This document shows, one piece after another, positions 1 to 7,268 of a stretch of DNA of 64,000 nucleotides. Source of the stretch: an uncultured Bacilli bacterium. Its GTDB lineage: Bacteria; Bacillota_I; Bacilli_A; RF39; UBA660. The position numbers and the translations under genes were made by a program. The notes beneath the pieces were generated by a model that did not search any database, was not told where the DNA came from, and saw only the letters and a list, made by a program, of their open reading frames with translations. Position 1 is the stretch's first letter. Each line of letters starts with the position of its first letter. The stretch covers positions 28,600 through 92,599 of the forward strand of contig CAKOYV010000005.1 of the NCBI GenBank assembly GCA_934131005.1. The letters are read 5' to 3'.

Positions 1-97
1 ATTTTATAATTAAGTCATTTTCATTGATATTCAATTCTTGTAAGGCTTTTTCTTTAGCCTCCTCAAAATTTCTTCCTTCAAAAATATTAGTTTTCAC
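1..97 (-). CDS. khpB: KhpB/Jag RNA-binding protein, N-terminal fragment (cut by window edge)
   Basis: Only the first 32 codons lie in the window. They begin with a GTG codon at 97-95 preceded by an AGAAGG ribosome-binding site, and read MKTNIFEGRNFEEAKEKALQ and onward, the usual Jag_N pattern (an EG motif followed by an amphipathic helix rich in E/A/K and a short beta strand). The family binds RNA through downstream KH and R3H domains, which would lie outside. The start sits 4 bases after the yidC stop, so the two are translationally linked, as in most Firmicutes where jag follows yidC. The in-frame ATG overlapping GTG is followed by TGA and cannot be the start. Confidence 0.8.
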   Translation of the reverse strand, partial: MKTNIFEGRNFEEAKEKALQELNINENDLIIK

Positions 98-101
98 ATT
101 A

Positions 102-1019
102 CTACCTTCTTTCTACATATAAATTTTGTAAAATAGTGAACAAACTAGATGTTATCCAATAAATTCCTAATGCTGCTGGTAGTGATAATGAAGCTATAGC
201 AATCATTGCCATCATGAAATAAATTGTATATTTCATTTGACTAGCTTGATTAGATGCTTGGTCTTTTAGCGTTTTTCTAAAGGACATAAATGATGTACCT
301 ATTATCATAGCTAGTAACAATATGTACCAATAATTATGGTTAGTAAATATTCCAACCCAAGGTGTTGTTCCCATTTGGAAAACTAAGAAATTATTTTCAA
401 ATAAAGCTGGTGTTCTATTTATTGATTCTAAAAAAGCAAATAATAGAGGTAATTGAATAAAAGCTAAAATACATCCTGACATTGGATTAATTTTATATTT
501 TTGATATATCATCATCATCTCTTGTGCTTTTCTTGTTTGATCTTCTTGACTTTCTTTACCTTTATATTTTTTTTCTAATCTATCTAATTCAGGTTGTGCC
601 TTTTTTATCAATTCTGATTGCATTGCTGTTTTTTTCGTAATAGGCATTAGTACTGCTCTAATTAATAAACAAGTAATAATTATAGATAATCCATAGTTAT
701 TAAATAATTTACCAATTTTCAAAATTAGCCAAGCTAATGGTTTTACAAAAATACTAGTCCATAGACCTTCATAGTTTTTGGTTGGATTGAATTTATCACA
801 TGATGGTAATTTAGAAATTTCAACTTTATTTTTTTCATATATTTTTATTACTTCTTTATTAGTAGGTTTGCATATGATATTTTCAGTTATCGACTGACCT
901 GTTTCCTTGTTTACAATCACATTCTTATCTTTGTCTTTTAGTTGTTTAGTGCAACCAGATAAAAGCATTACACAAAGTACTACCATAATTAATTTAACTA
1001 TTTTTTTTTGTTTTTTCAT
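102..1019 (-). CDS. yidC: Membrane protein insertase YidC (lipoprotein form)
   Basis: YidC/Oxa1 family insertase, which places membrane proteins in the bilayer alone or with SecYEG. The N terminus is a lipoprotein signal: a lysine-rich start, a hydrophobic stretch and the lipobox LSGC with the lipidated Cys at about residue 23. A hydrophobic segment near LAWLILKIGKLFNNYGLS precedes the conserved PITKKTAMQS and IYQKYKINPMSGC regions, and the C-terminal part carries several more membrane segments. An upstream in-frame TTG at 1031 is possible, but its sequence contains the GGAG ribosome-binding site of the ATG at 1019, so ATG is chosen (305 residues). The start overlaps the end of rnpA. Bacillus spoIIIJ occupies this position and is needed in the forespore. 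Confidence 0.93.
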   Translation of the reverse strand: MKKQKKIVKLIMVVLCVMLLSGCTKQLKDKDKNVIVNKETGQSITENIICKPTNKEVIKIYEKNKVEISKLPSCDKFNPTKNYEGLWTSIFVKPLAWLILKIGKLFNNYGLSIIITCLLIRAVLMPITKKTAMQSELIKKAQPELDRLEKKYKGKESQEDQTRKAQEMMMIYQKYKINPMSGCILAFIQLPLLFAFLESINRTPALFENNFLVFQMGTTPWVGIFTNHNYWYILLLAMIIGTSFMSFRKTLKDQASNQASQMKYTIYFMMAMIAIASLSLPAALGIYWITSSLFTILQNLYVERR

Positions 1020-1347
1020 TTTTTTCTCCAATCTTTTTGATTAATTTTAGAAAATTATATTGTATTTCTTCAAAATTTAATTCTATTAATCTCTTTCTAA
1101 TTATTATAACATAATCATATGATTTTTGTATATTAAATTCATTGTTATCTATTATACTTTTTATTCTTCTTTTTATTTTGTTTCTAATATGAGCTTTACC
1201 AGTTTTTTTAGGAACAGATATTCCATATCTATTGAATTCTTTATTTTCTCTGTAATAGATAACAAAATAATTATTTTTAACATATTTACAATTTTTAATA
1301 ATTTCTGTATATTCTAACTTACTTTTTATAATAAATTTTTTTCTCAT
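994..1347 (-). CDS. rnpA: Ribonuclease P protein component
   Basis: RnpA, the small basic protein subunit of RNase P, assists the RNA subunit in removing tRNA 5' leaders. The protein has about 117 residues, normal for the family. It shows an FVIYYRENKEFNRYGISVPKKTGKAHIRN region followed by KIKRRIK, corresponding to the family RNR-like motif (here IRNKIKRRIK). The start is ATG at 1347, with GGAGG six bases upstream; a longer reading frame extends to 1401 but the intervening ATG at 1359 lies inside this ribosome-binding site. The 3' end overlaps the yidC start by 26 bases, implying coupled translation. Confidence 0.92.
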   Translation of the reverse strand: MRKKFIIKSKLEYTEIIKNCKYVKNNYFVIYYRENKEFNRYGISVPKKTGKAHIRNKIKRRIKSIIDNNEFNIQKSYDYVIIIRKRLIELNFEEIQYNFLKLIKKIGEKNEKTKKNS

Positions 1348-1406
1348 TTTTTCCTCCATTTTATGACTATATATAATATATGAAAGAAATACTATATACA
1401 TTAGCT

Positions 1407-1433
1407 AAAAAAAATGCTACAAAAAGTAGCATT
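1407..1433 (-). terminator. Terminator/attenuator between rpmH and rnpA
   Basis: On the minus strand an 8-bp perfect stem (AATGCTAC / GTAGCATT) with a five-base loop is followed by a run of about eight T. The stem begins inside the rpmH stop codon. It should stop part of the transcription and let the rest continue into rnpA-yidC, keeping ribosomal protein L34 in excess. Confidence 0.75.
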
Positions 1434-1554
1434 ATGCACAAAGTCTTTTTCTTTTTTTGGCTCTTCTATTTTTTAAAACTTTACCTTTTATACGTTGAAA
1501 AAAACCATGTTTCTTTTTTCTCTTCGCTTTATTTGGTTGATAAGTTCTCTTCAT
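1432..1554 (-). CDS. rpmH: 50S ribosomal protein L34
   Basis: A 40-residue, extremely basic protein beginning MKRTYQPNKAKRKKKHGFFQ, the signature start of L34, and ending with RRAKKRKRL plus CA. It is slightly shorter than the usual 44 residues, the TKGGR segment being reduced to KGK. The ribosome-binding site GGAGG lies at 1565-1569. A consensus promoter is directly upstream and a hairpin terminator overlaps the stop codon. Position next to rnpA and opposite dnaA is the standard bacterial arrangement. Confidence 0.95.
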   Translation of the reverse strand: MKRTYQPNKAKRKKKHGFFQRIKGKVLKNRRAKKRKRLCA

Positions 1555-1586
1555 AATTTATACACCTCCAAGTCAAATGCTATTTT

Positions 1587-1615
1587 ATTATATATGCTAA
1601 ATCAATTTATGTCAA
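1587..1615 (-). promoter_or_regulatory. SigA promoter of rpmH
   Basis: On the minus strand TTGACA (1615-1610), a 17-base spacer and TATAAT (1592-1587): a perfect consensus vegetative promoter 33 bases before the rpmH start. Confidence 0.9.
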
Positions 1616-1663
1616 CATTTATGTTTACAAATTAGCTTATTTTTTCTTTTTTTAACATTTTTC

Positions 1664-1692
1664 TTTAAATATATTTATTTTTATGGTAAAAT
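1664..1692 (+). promoter_or_regulatory. Probable promoter of the HerA-like gene
   Basis: TTTAAA at 1664-1669, 17-base spacer, TAAAAT at 1687-1692 preceded by TGG (extended -10 form). The -35 box is poor, so the promoter is likely modest. Confidence 0.5.
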
Positions 1693-1721
1693 TATCCTAA
1701 GAATAATAAGGAGGATGTTTT

Positions 1722-3476
1722 ATGTTTAAAGAAATTACAGCTATTAGCAAAAATTATGCAATGGTCAGAATTGAAGGAAATACTAGCGATGATTTATTAA
1801 ATATGAATATTATTTTTGAAGATGGAAATAAAAAAATATTAGGTGAAGTAGAGGAAGTTAATAATAATCAACTAAAAGTTAGTTTTTTAGGAGAATTTAT
1901 TAACAATAAATTTTTAGGAGGTATTATTAGAAAACCAAGTTTGACTTCTAAAATTAGAATGATTAATCAACAAGAACTTGGTGAATTAGTTGGAGATAAT
2001 GATAATAAGAGTATGATTTTAGGACTTTCTCCTTTGTATAATGATTATCCAATTAAAATTGATATAGATGAAATGTGGAGTAATCATAGTGCTATTTTTG
2101 GAAATACTGGTAGTGGTAAAACTTATGGAGTTGCTAGATATGTACAAAACTTATTCAATATGAAAGATAAAATCCCCTTTAATAGTAATATATTTATTTT
2201 CAATAATACTGATGAATATGATAACGCTTTTAGAAGTATAAATAATTTTAATGTTAATTTTAATTATAAAATGTATTCTATAAATGGGAATAATAATGAT
2301 TGTATTAAATTACCGTTATGGCTACTTTCTGTTGATGATTATGCTAATATTTTAGATGTAACAGAATATTCTCAATTATCTATTATCGAGAAAATGTTAA
2401 GCCTTGTATCTACATTTGCAAGAGATGATGAGGAATCTAAGCGTTATAAAAATCATTTAATTGCAAGTGCTATTACATCAGTCCTTTATACGAATCAAAC
2501 ACCAGGTAGAATTAGAGACCAAATTTTTTCTATTTTAGAAAATTGCCATACAGATGAATTAAATTTAGATGTTCAAGTTCCAGGTATTGGTTATACCAGA
2601 GAATTTAGAAAATGTTTTGAAATAGATAGTAAGGGAGAATTTGCTGAGAGGGTTCTAATTGCTGAATATATTCAAAAATTTGTTGATAATGATAGCAAAT
2701 GGAATGAAGATTACGTACCTATTTATTTTACTTTAGATGATTTAGAAGTTGCACTTAATTTTGCTCTTATTAGCGAAGGACTACTTCTAAACGAAAAGTC
2801 ATATTCTGAAGCAATGGCTTTAAAAGTTAGGTTACATACTCTTAATAATAGTAGTTATAAGAAAATTTTTGATTATGGTAAATTTGTTAATATTACAGAA
2901 TTTTTAATGGATATTATTATGGTTGGTCAAAATAAAAGAGCTCAAATTATTAACTTTGTATTAGAAGATATTGATGATAGATTTGCTAAAGCTTTAGTTA
3001 AAGTTTACTGTAGAATCATTTTTAAATTTAGTAAAAGTCTTAAAGATAGAGGTGCAATGCCTATACATTTAATGTTAGAAGAAGCACATAGGTATGTTCA
3101 GCGAGATAATGATATTAATATTTTAGGATATAATATGTTTGAGCGAATTGCTAAAGAGGGAAGAAAGTTTGGAGTTATTTTAGATTTGATAACACAAAGA
3201 CCTACTGAGTTATCTGAAGCAGTAATCTCTCAATGTAGTAATTTTCTTATATTTAAAATTACTCACCCTACTGATTTAGAGTATATTAGAAAAATGGTTC
3301 CAAATATTAGTGCTGATGTTATAGAAAAACAAAAATCATTACAATCTGGAACTTGTGTTGCATTTGGTAGAATGATGAAAATACCAATGATAGTAAAAAT
3401 GCAACTTCCAAATCCTGAACCTAAAAGTTCAAATGCTTCTATATATAACAAATGGATTATTGAATGGAAAAATTAA
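1722..3476 (+). CDS. HerA/FtsK-type hexameric DNA-translocase ATPase (DUF87 family)
   Basis: A 584-residue P-loop ATPase of the HerA type. Residues 1-100 form a beta-rich region like the HAS barrel of HerA proteins (VRIEGN, GEVEEVNNNQLKVSFLGEF). Walker A is GNTGSGKT at 127-134. An LMLEEAHRYV strand near 450 is the Walker B region, followed by EGRKFGVILDLITQRPTEL, the segment holding the conserved Gln and arginine finger, and a C-terminal QLPNPEPKSS strap. HerA usually works with the nuclease NurA in DNA end resection, or with SIR2-type partners in defence; no such partner is beside it here. It has its own ribosome-binding site (AAGGAGG) and a terminator, so it is monocistronic. Sitting between rpmH and oriC is unusual. 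Family assignment is firm, role unknown. Confidence 0.85.
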   Translation: MFKEITAISKNYAMVRIEGNTSDDLLNMNIIFEDGNKKILGEVEEVNNNQLKVSFLGEFINNKFLGGIIRKPSLTSKIRMINQQELGELVGDNDNKSMILGLSPLYNDYPIKIDIDEMWSNHSAIFGNTGSGKTYGVARYVQNLFNMKDKIPFNSNIFIFNNTDEYDNAFRSINNFNVNFNYKMYSINGNNNDCIKLPLWLLSVDDYANILDVTEYSQLSIIEKMLSLVSTFARDDEESKRYKNHLIASAITSVLYTNQTPGRIRDQIFSILENCHTDELNLDVQVPGIGYTREFRKCFEIDSKGEFAERVLIAEYIQKFVDNDSKWNEDYVPIYFTLDDLEVALNFALISEGLLLNEKSYSEAMALKVRLHTLNNSSYKKIFDYGKFVNITEFLMDIIMVGQNKRAQIINFVLEDIDDRFAKALVKVYCRIIFKFSKSLKDRGAMPIHLMLEEAHRYVQRDNDINILGYNMFERIAKEGRKFGVILDLITQRPTELSEAVISQCSNFLIFKITHPTDLEYIRKMVPNISADVIEKQKSLQSGTCVAFGRMMKIPMIVKMQLPNPEPKSSNASIYNKWIIEWKN

Positions 3477-3492
3477 AAATATCAGTTATTAG

Positions 3493-3526
3493 AAAAAAAT
3501 CATTCTATATTGAGGATGATTTTTTC
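3493..3526 (+). terminator. Terminator after the HerA-like gene
   Basis: Stem AAAAAATCATTC with GGATGATTTTTT around the loop TATATTGA, ending in a T run. Separates this gene from the origin. Confidence 0.8.
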
Positions 3527-3644
3527 TTTAATCAATAATAAATAATAGTTTGGATTAATGAATTTCGGATTAAAAAATTATCTAAACTATTTTTTTTATG
3601 CCTCTTTATTGTTAAAAAATAAATTTTATTAAGTTAAAATTTTC

Positions 3645-3692
3645 AAAAAATATCCACATGTGGAAATGGTTTTCCACATGTGGATATTTTTT
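3645..3692. repeat. Perfect inverted repeat of four overlapping DnaA boxes
   Basis: Arms of 22 bases (3645-3666 and 3671-3692) are exact reverse complements around the 4-base centre TGGT. Each arm holds the palindrome CCACATGTGG, so each arm contains two head-to-head overlapping DnaA boxes, four in all. The right arm ends in a T run, so as RNA it would also resemble a strong terminator. Confidence 0.9.
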
Positions 3693-3808
3693 TAGTACTG
3701 TGGATATTTGTGGATAAGTTTGTAATTCCTTTATTTTAAAGGGGTTGACGGTGGAACTATTTCTAGGTGTTTTTCCACAAATATTTACTTCTAAAAAAGT
3801 TTTCCACA
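3645..3808. other. oriC, upstream DnaA-box cluster
   Basis: A gene-free AT-rich stretch with at least eight DnaA-box-like 9-mers within 160 bases: ATATCCACA 3650, TGTGGAAAT 3659, TTTTCCACA 3670, TGTGGATAT 3679, TGTGGATAT 3699, TGTGGATAA 3709 (perfect), TTTTCCACA 3771 and TTTTCCACA 3800. They face both ways. This equals the incA/incB part of the bipartite Bacillus origin upstream of dnaA, and should also autoregulate the dnaA promoter. The strand switch of the gene order here (minus to the left, plus to the right) supports an origin. Confidence 0.88.
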
Positions 3809-3839
3809 GTTATTAATTTTGTTACTTAATAATGAAACT

Positions 3840-3870
3840 TTTACATATTTAAATTCTTTTGTGTTAAAAT
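3840..3870 (+). promoter_or_regulatory. Probable dnaA promoter
   Basis: TTTACA at 3840-3845 and TAAAAT at 3865-3870 with TGT just before the -10 box (extended -10). The 19-base spacer is long. It lies 28 bases before the dnaA start and just downstream of the DnaA-box cluster, which suits autorepression. Confidence 0.55.
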
Positions 3871-3897
3871 ACTCTTAGACGTTGGGAGGGAATATTC

Positions 3898-5292
3898 ATG
3901 GATAATAAAACTTTATGGAATAATTTTTTAAAGAAAATTAAAGAAAATATATCATCTTTATCCTATGAAACATGGTTTAAAGATACTAAATTAGTTTCGT
4001 TAAAAAATAATGTTGCAACTGTTATTGTCCCTATGCCTTTTCATAAGAAGCATTTAGTCGAAAATTATGAAGATATTATTGAAAAAATTTTTATGTCTTT
4101 AACTGGAAGTAGTTTTTCTTTTCATTTTATTCTTGAGGAAGAATGGAACAAAGACGATGATGATGATTTAGATATTAATGAAATAATTACTAAAACACCC
4201 CCAAAAAATGGTCCTGAAAAAATAATTTCAGAACAAACTATCGTAGATGCTAATCTAAATAAGGATTATGTTTTCGATACTTTTATCGTTGGAAATTCTA
4301 ATAGGTTTGCTTATACTGCATCAATGGCAGTAGCGGAAAAACCAGGAAAAGCTTATAATCCCTTATTTTTATATGGAAAAAGTGGATTAGGAAAAACACA
4401 TCTTATGCATTCAATTGGAAATTATATTGTAGAAAATTCTAATTTAAGAGTACTTTATATCTCTAGTGATAAATTTGTTAATGATTTTATTAACGCTGTT
4501 AGGTATAATGATAAAAATAATTTTGATAAAATTGATGATTTTAAGAGCAAATATAGAAATATTGATGTACTTATGATTGATGATATTCAATTTTTAGGAA
4601 ATGCTACTAAGGGACAAGAAGAATTTTTTCATACTTTTAATGAATTATACAATGAAAATAAACAAATTATAATTGCTTCTGATAGATCTGTTGATGATTT
4701 GAAAATGTTAGAAAACAGGTTATTAACTAGGTTTAATTGGGGACTTACTGCTAATATTACACCACCTGATTTTGCTCTTAGAATGAGTATTATAGAGAAA
4801 AAAATTGCTCATCAAGAATCTGCTAAAGATGTTCCTAAAGAAGTTATTGAGTATATTGCTAATAACTTTGCTTCTGATGTTAGGCAGTTAGAAGGAGCTA
4901 TAACAAGAGTTTTTGCTTATGCTTTAATGATGAATAGAGGAATTGTAGATTTGGATACGGCTGTTGATGCACTTAAAGATCAATTAACTGATAGAAGTGT
5001 CTATAAGAATGATGTTCATCGAATTCAAACCGTTGTTTGTGATTATTTTAAAATTACAATTGAAGATATAAAAGGTAAAAAGAGGAGTCAAAATATAAAT
5101 TATCCCAGACAAGTTGCAATTTATTTATGTAGAACTTTAGCTAATGAATCTTTTCCTAAAATAGGCACTTATTTTGGAGGAAGAGATCATTCCACAATCA
5201 TGAGTTCATATAGAAAAATTGAAAGAGATTTAAAAAGTAATGAACAATTAAAGATTGTTATAAAAGAATTAAAACAAATGTTATCCACATAA
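3898..5292 (+). CDS. dnaA: Chromosomal replication initiator protein DnaA
   Basis: A full-length DnaA of 464 residues. Domain I occupies residues 1-80 (LWNNFLKKI, ETWF), followed by an acidic linker (DDDDD at 86-90). The AAA+ domain III has Walker A GKSGLGKT at 160-167, Walker B VLMIDD near 224-229 and sensor/arginine-finger motifs (NRLLTRFNWG). Domain IV ends with the DNA-binding signature GGRDHST at 427-433. The ribosome-binding site GGGAGGG is eight bases before ATG. DnaA boxes lie both upstream and across its own stop codon. It begins the leading-strand run of replication genes. Confidence 0.98.
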   Translation: MDNKTLWNNFLKKIKENISSLSYETWFKDTKLVSLKNNVATVIVPMPFHKKHLVENYEDIIEKIFMSLTGSSFSFHFILEEEWNKDDDDDLDINEIITKTPPKNGPEKIISEQTIVDANLNKDYVFDTFIVGNSNRFAYTASMAVAEKPGKAYNPLFLYGKSGLGKTHLMHSIGNYIVENSNLRVLYISSDKFVNDFINAVRYNDKNNFDKIDDFKSKYRNIDVLMIDDIQFLGNATKGQEEFFHTFNELYNENKQIIIASDRSVDDLKMLENRLLTRFNWGLTANITPPDFALRMSIIEKKIAHQESAKDVPKEVIEYIANNFASDVRQLEGAITRVFAYALMMNRGIVDLDTAVDALKDQLTDRSVYKNDVHRIQTVVCDYFKITIEDIKGKKRSQNINYPRQVAIYLCRTLANESFPKIGTYFGGRDHSTIMSSYRKIERDLKSNEQLKIVIKELKQMLST

Positions 5293-5430
5293 AAATGTGG
5301 AGAAATGTTGATAAGTTCAAAGTTTTCAACAACGTTGTGGAAATAAAAAACTATATAAAATAAGAGTTAAATATAGTTTTCCACAGTTTCCACATCATAA
5401 TAATAAATAATAATATAAAAGAAAGAAGGA
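5281..5430. other. oriC, downstream DnaA boxes and candidate unwinding element
   Basis: Between dnaA and dnaN there are five candidate DnaA boxes: a perfect TTATCCACA at 5281-5289 that forms the last three codons of dnaA, TGTGGAGAA 5296, TGTGGAAAT 5336, and adjacent TTTTCCACA 5377 and GTTTCCACA 5386. They are followed by an almost purely A/T tract (5398-5425, repeats of ATAATAATAA), a candidate DNA-unwinding element. This matches incC plus DUE in Bacillus. Confidence 0.8.
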
Positions 5431-5437
5431 ATATAAA

Positions 5438-6553
5438 ATGAAATTTATAATAAAACAAGAAACATTATTAGAAAGTTTGAATCATACTGCTAGAGCAATT
5501 TCTCCAAGAAATTTAATACCAATTTTAACAGGAATAAAATTTGATTTGAAAGAAGAAGGATTATATTTATCAGCAAGTGATACAGATATTTCAATTCGAT
5601 GTTTAATACCAAACGAAAAAATTATTAAAGTAGAAGAATTAGGAAGTATTGTTATAGGTGGAAAATATATAGTTGATATTATAAAAAAATTACCTAATAT
5701 GGATATTACTATAGAAGTTATGGATGGACATAAAATGATTGTTAGTACTGTTAATACAGAATTTAATCTTAATGGTATAAATCCTAATGAATTTCCTAAT
5801 TTAGATTTGGAAGAAACAACAGAACCTATAATTTTACAAACAAAAGTGTTGAAAAATATTATTAATCAAACATTTTTTGCTACGTCTCAAAATGAATCAA
5901 GACCGTTATTAACAGGAATTAATTTTAGAATAGATAATAATTTAATGGAAGTTATTGCTACTGACTCTTATAGATTGGCTAAAAAAAGTATAAATATTGA
6001 TAATGAACAAGATAAAAATATTAATATTGTAATTCCAGGTAAAAATTTAATGGAATTATCTAAAATAATTGATGATGAGAAAGAAAATTTAGAGTTACAC
6101 ATATTTGAAAATAAAATTTTATTTAAATATAAAGAAATTTTATTCTTATCAAGATTACTTAGTGGTACTTATCCTGCTACATCAGCTATTATTCCACAGG
6201 AATTTGGAGTTAGTGTTAAGTGTAGTTGTAATGGATTATTTGAAATGATAGATAGAGCATCGCTTTTAACCTCTGATAGAGATAAAAATACAATAAAATT
6301 AGTTTTGAAAGACAATGAGTTGATAATTTCTTCTAATTCTCCTGAAATTGGTAAAGTTGAAGAAAAGATGCTTGTAGAAAGTTCTGATAAAATTGAAATT
6401 TCATTTAGTTCTAAGTATATGTTAGATAGTATTAAAAGTTTTGAAACTGATGATATAACCTTATTTATGAATAGTGATAATAGTCCAATTATTATTAAAT
6501 CTGAAGAAGATGATTCATTGATTCAATTAGTACTTCCTATTAAAACATATTAA
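5438..6553 (+). CDS. dnaN: DNA polymerase III sliding clamp (beta subunit)
   Basis: DnaN is the ring-shaped processivity clamp that tethers the replicative polymerase. The 371-residue length and three repeated clamp domains fit the family: MKFIIKQETLLESLNHTARAI at the start, a middle domain beginning LKNIINQTFFATSQNESRPLLTGI, and a C-terminal domain ending VLPIKTY. The ribosome-binding site GAAAGAAGGA precedes ATG at 5438. It follows dnaA and the origin unwinding region and is closed by its own terminator, so it is transcribed with or separately from dnaA but not with comK. Confidence 0.97.
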   Translation: MKFIIKQETLLESLNHTARAISPRNLIPILTGIKFDLKEEGLYLSASDTDISIRCLIPNEKIIKVEELGSIVIGGKYIVDIIKKLPNMDITIEVMDGHKMIVSTVNTEFNLNGINPNEFPNLDLEETTEPIILQTKVLKNIINQTFFATSQNESRPLLTGINFRIDNNLMEVIATDSYRLAKKSINIDNEQDKNINIVIPGKNLMELSKIIDDEKENLELHIFENKILFKYKEILFLSRLLSGTYPATSAIIPQEFGVSVKCSCNGLFEMIDRASLLTSDRDKNTIKLVLKDNELIISSNSPEIGKVEEKMLVESSDKIEISFSSKYMLDSIKSFETDDITLFMNSDNSPIIIKSEEDDSLIQLVLPIKTY

Positions 6554-6572
6554 ATAAGTTTTAATATTTAAG

Positions 6573-6602
6573 AGTGTTGATTAAAAATCAATGCTTTTTT
6601 TA
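6573..6602 (+). terminator. dnaN terminator
   Basis: A 9-bp stem (AGTGTTGAT / ATCAATGCT, two G-U pairs) with loop TAAAA and a following T run. Confidence 0.75.
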
Positions 6603-6607
6603 TTTTA

Positions 6608-6651
6608 TTCGACAAAAAACGACAAATTTCGACATTTTTAAATGTTATATT
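6608..6651 (+). promoter_or_regulatory. Phased Spo0A-like boxes and promoter in front of comK
   Basis: Three copies of a CGACA core occur at exact 10-base spacing: TTCGACA 6608-6614, AACGACA 6618-6624 and TTCGACA 6628-6634. TTCGACA is the reverse complement of the Spo0A box TGTCGAA; tandem boxes one helical turn apart are typical of Spo0A-controlled promoters. They run into an extended -10 (TGT plus TATATT at 6646-6651) with no good -35, so the third box overlaps the -35 position, as at Spo0A-activated SigA promoters. Sequence and phasing are seen; Spo0A binding is inferred. Confidence 0.6.
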
Positions 6652-6675
6652 TTTTGTTGAAAGGAGGAATTTGGT

Positions 6676-7152
6676 TTGAAATTAGATAATTATATTATAA
6701 ATTATAATACGCTGCTTATTAGCCCTATTGATGAGTGGCATGTGAAGGTTTATGAATTTGATGGTGAATTTATAGTAAATAAGAATATTAAACAGTTGAT
6801 TAAAGAAAGTTGTTTGTATTTTGGTAGCTCTATTGATGGAAGAAAGCAAGGAACGAAAGATATAATAAATTGTGAAATAAAATTACCTTTAATTATTGAG
6901 GATAGTAGAAATTTAATAATTTTTCCCACAGCTTCATATAGAAAAAATGATACTATTTGGATTGTATATAATAATTTACTTAATTATTCAATGGATAAAA
7001 AAAGTTTTACACACCTTAATTTTATAAATAATTTTGAAATAGATATTCCTGTTAGATATAATATTGTCGATAATCAAATGATTAGATGTATTAAACTTTA
7101 TAATTATATAAGAAGAAGAAAAGAAGTATTATTACAAGAAAAAGTTAGTTAA
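6676..7152 (+). CDS. comK: ComK-family competence transcription factor
   Basis: A 158-residue protein matching ComK in order and wording of its conserved core: CLYFGSSIDGRKQGT at 46-60 (Bacillus: CRFFGSSYAGRKAGT), then LPLIIEDSRNLIIFPTAS at 70-87 and IWIVYNNL near 94. ComK is the master activator of competence genes and binds AT-boxes in their promoters. It is shorter than the 192-residue Bacillus protein, mainly at the C terminus, like many ComK homologues outside Bacillus. The start is TTG at 6676 with AAGGAGG eight bases upstream. It sits where yaaA (S4 domain) usually lies between dnaN and recF. Its promoter carries phased Spo0A-like boxes. Whether it still governs competence is not shown, since no com genes lie in the window. 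Confidence 0.8.
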   Translation: MKLDNYIINYNTLLISPIDEWHVKVYEFDGEFIVNKNIKQLIKESCLYFGSSIDGRKQGTKDIINCEIKLPLIIEDSRNLIIFPTASYRKNDTIWIVYNNLLNYSMDKKSFTHLNFINNFEIDIPVRYNIVDNQMIRCIKLYNYIRRRKEVLLQEKVS

Positions 7153-7169
7153 TTTTTCTTGTTTTTTTT
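7135..7169 (+). terminator. comK terminator overlapping its 3' end
   Basis: A 9-bp perfect stem (CAAGAAAAA / TTTTTCTTG) with the stop codon in the loop, followed by eight T. Confidence 0.7.
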
Positions 7170-7190
7170 ATGAAAAAATCTAATTATTAC

Positions 7191-7219
7191 TTTAAAAATC
7201 GCTATATTTGTGGTATACT
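7191..7219 (+). promoter_or_regulatory. Promoter of recF-gyrB
   Basis: TTTAAA 7191-7196, 17-base spacer, TATACT 7214-7219 preceded by TGG (extended -10). Confidence 0.55.
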
Positions 7220-7268
7220 GTTAATAGTTAAAGTATTGATTTAAGTAGGTAGGTTTGGTGATTTTATT

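Noticed and set aside
1126..1317. 63-codon plus-strand frame inside rnpA
   Set aside because: Antisense shadow of rnpA, Phe/Ile rich, no ribosome-binding site.
3651..3683. CCACATGTGG palindromes as separate operator or ParB sites
   Set aside because: They do not match parS and are fully explained as back-to-back DnaA boxes.
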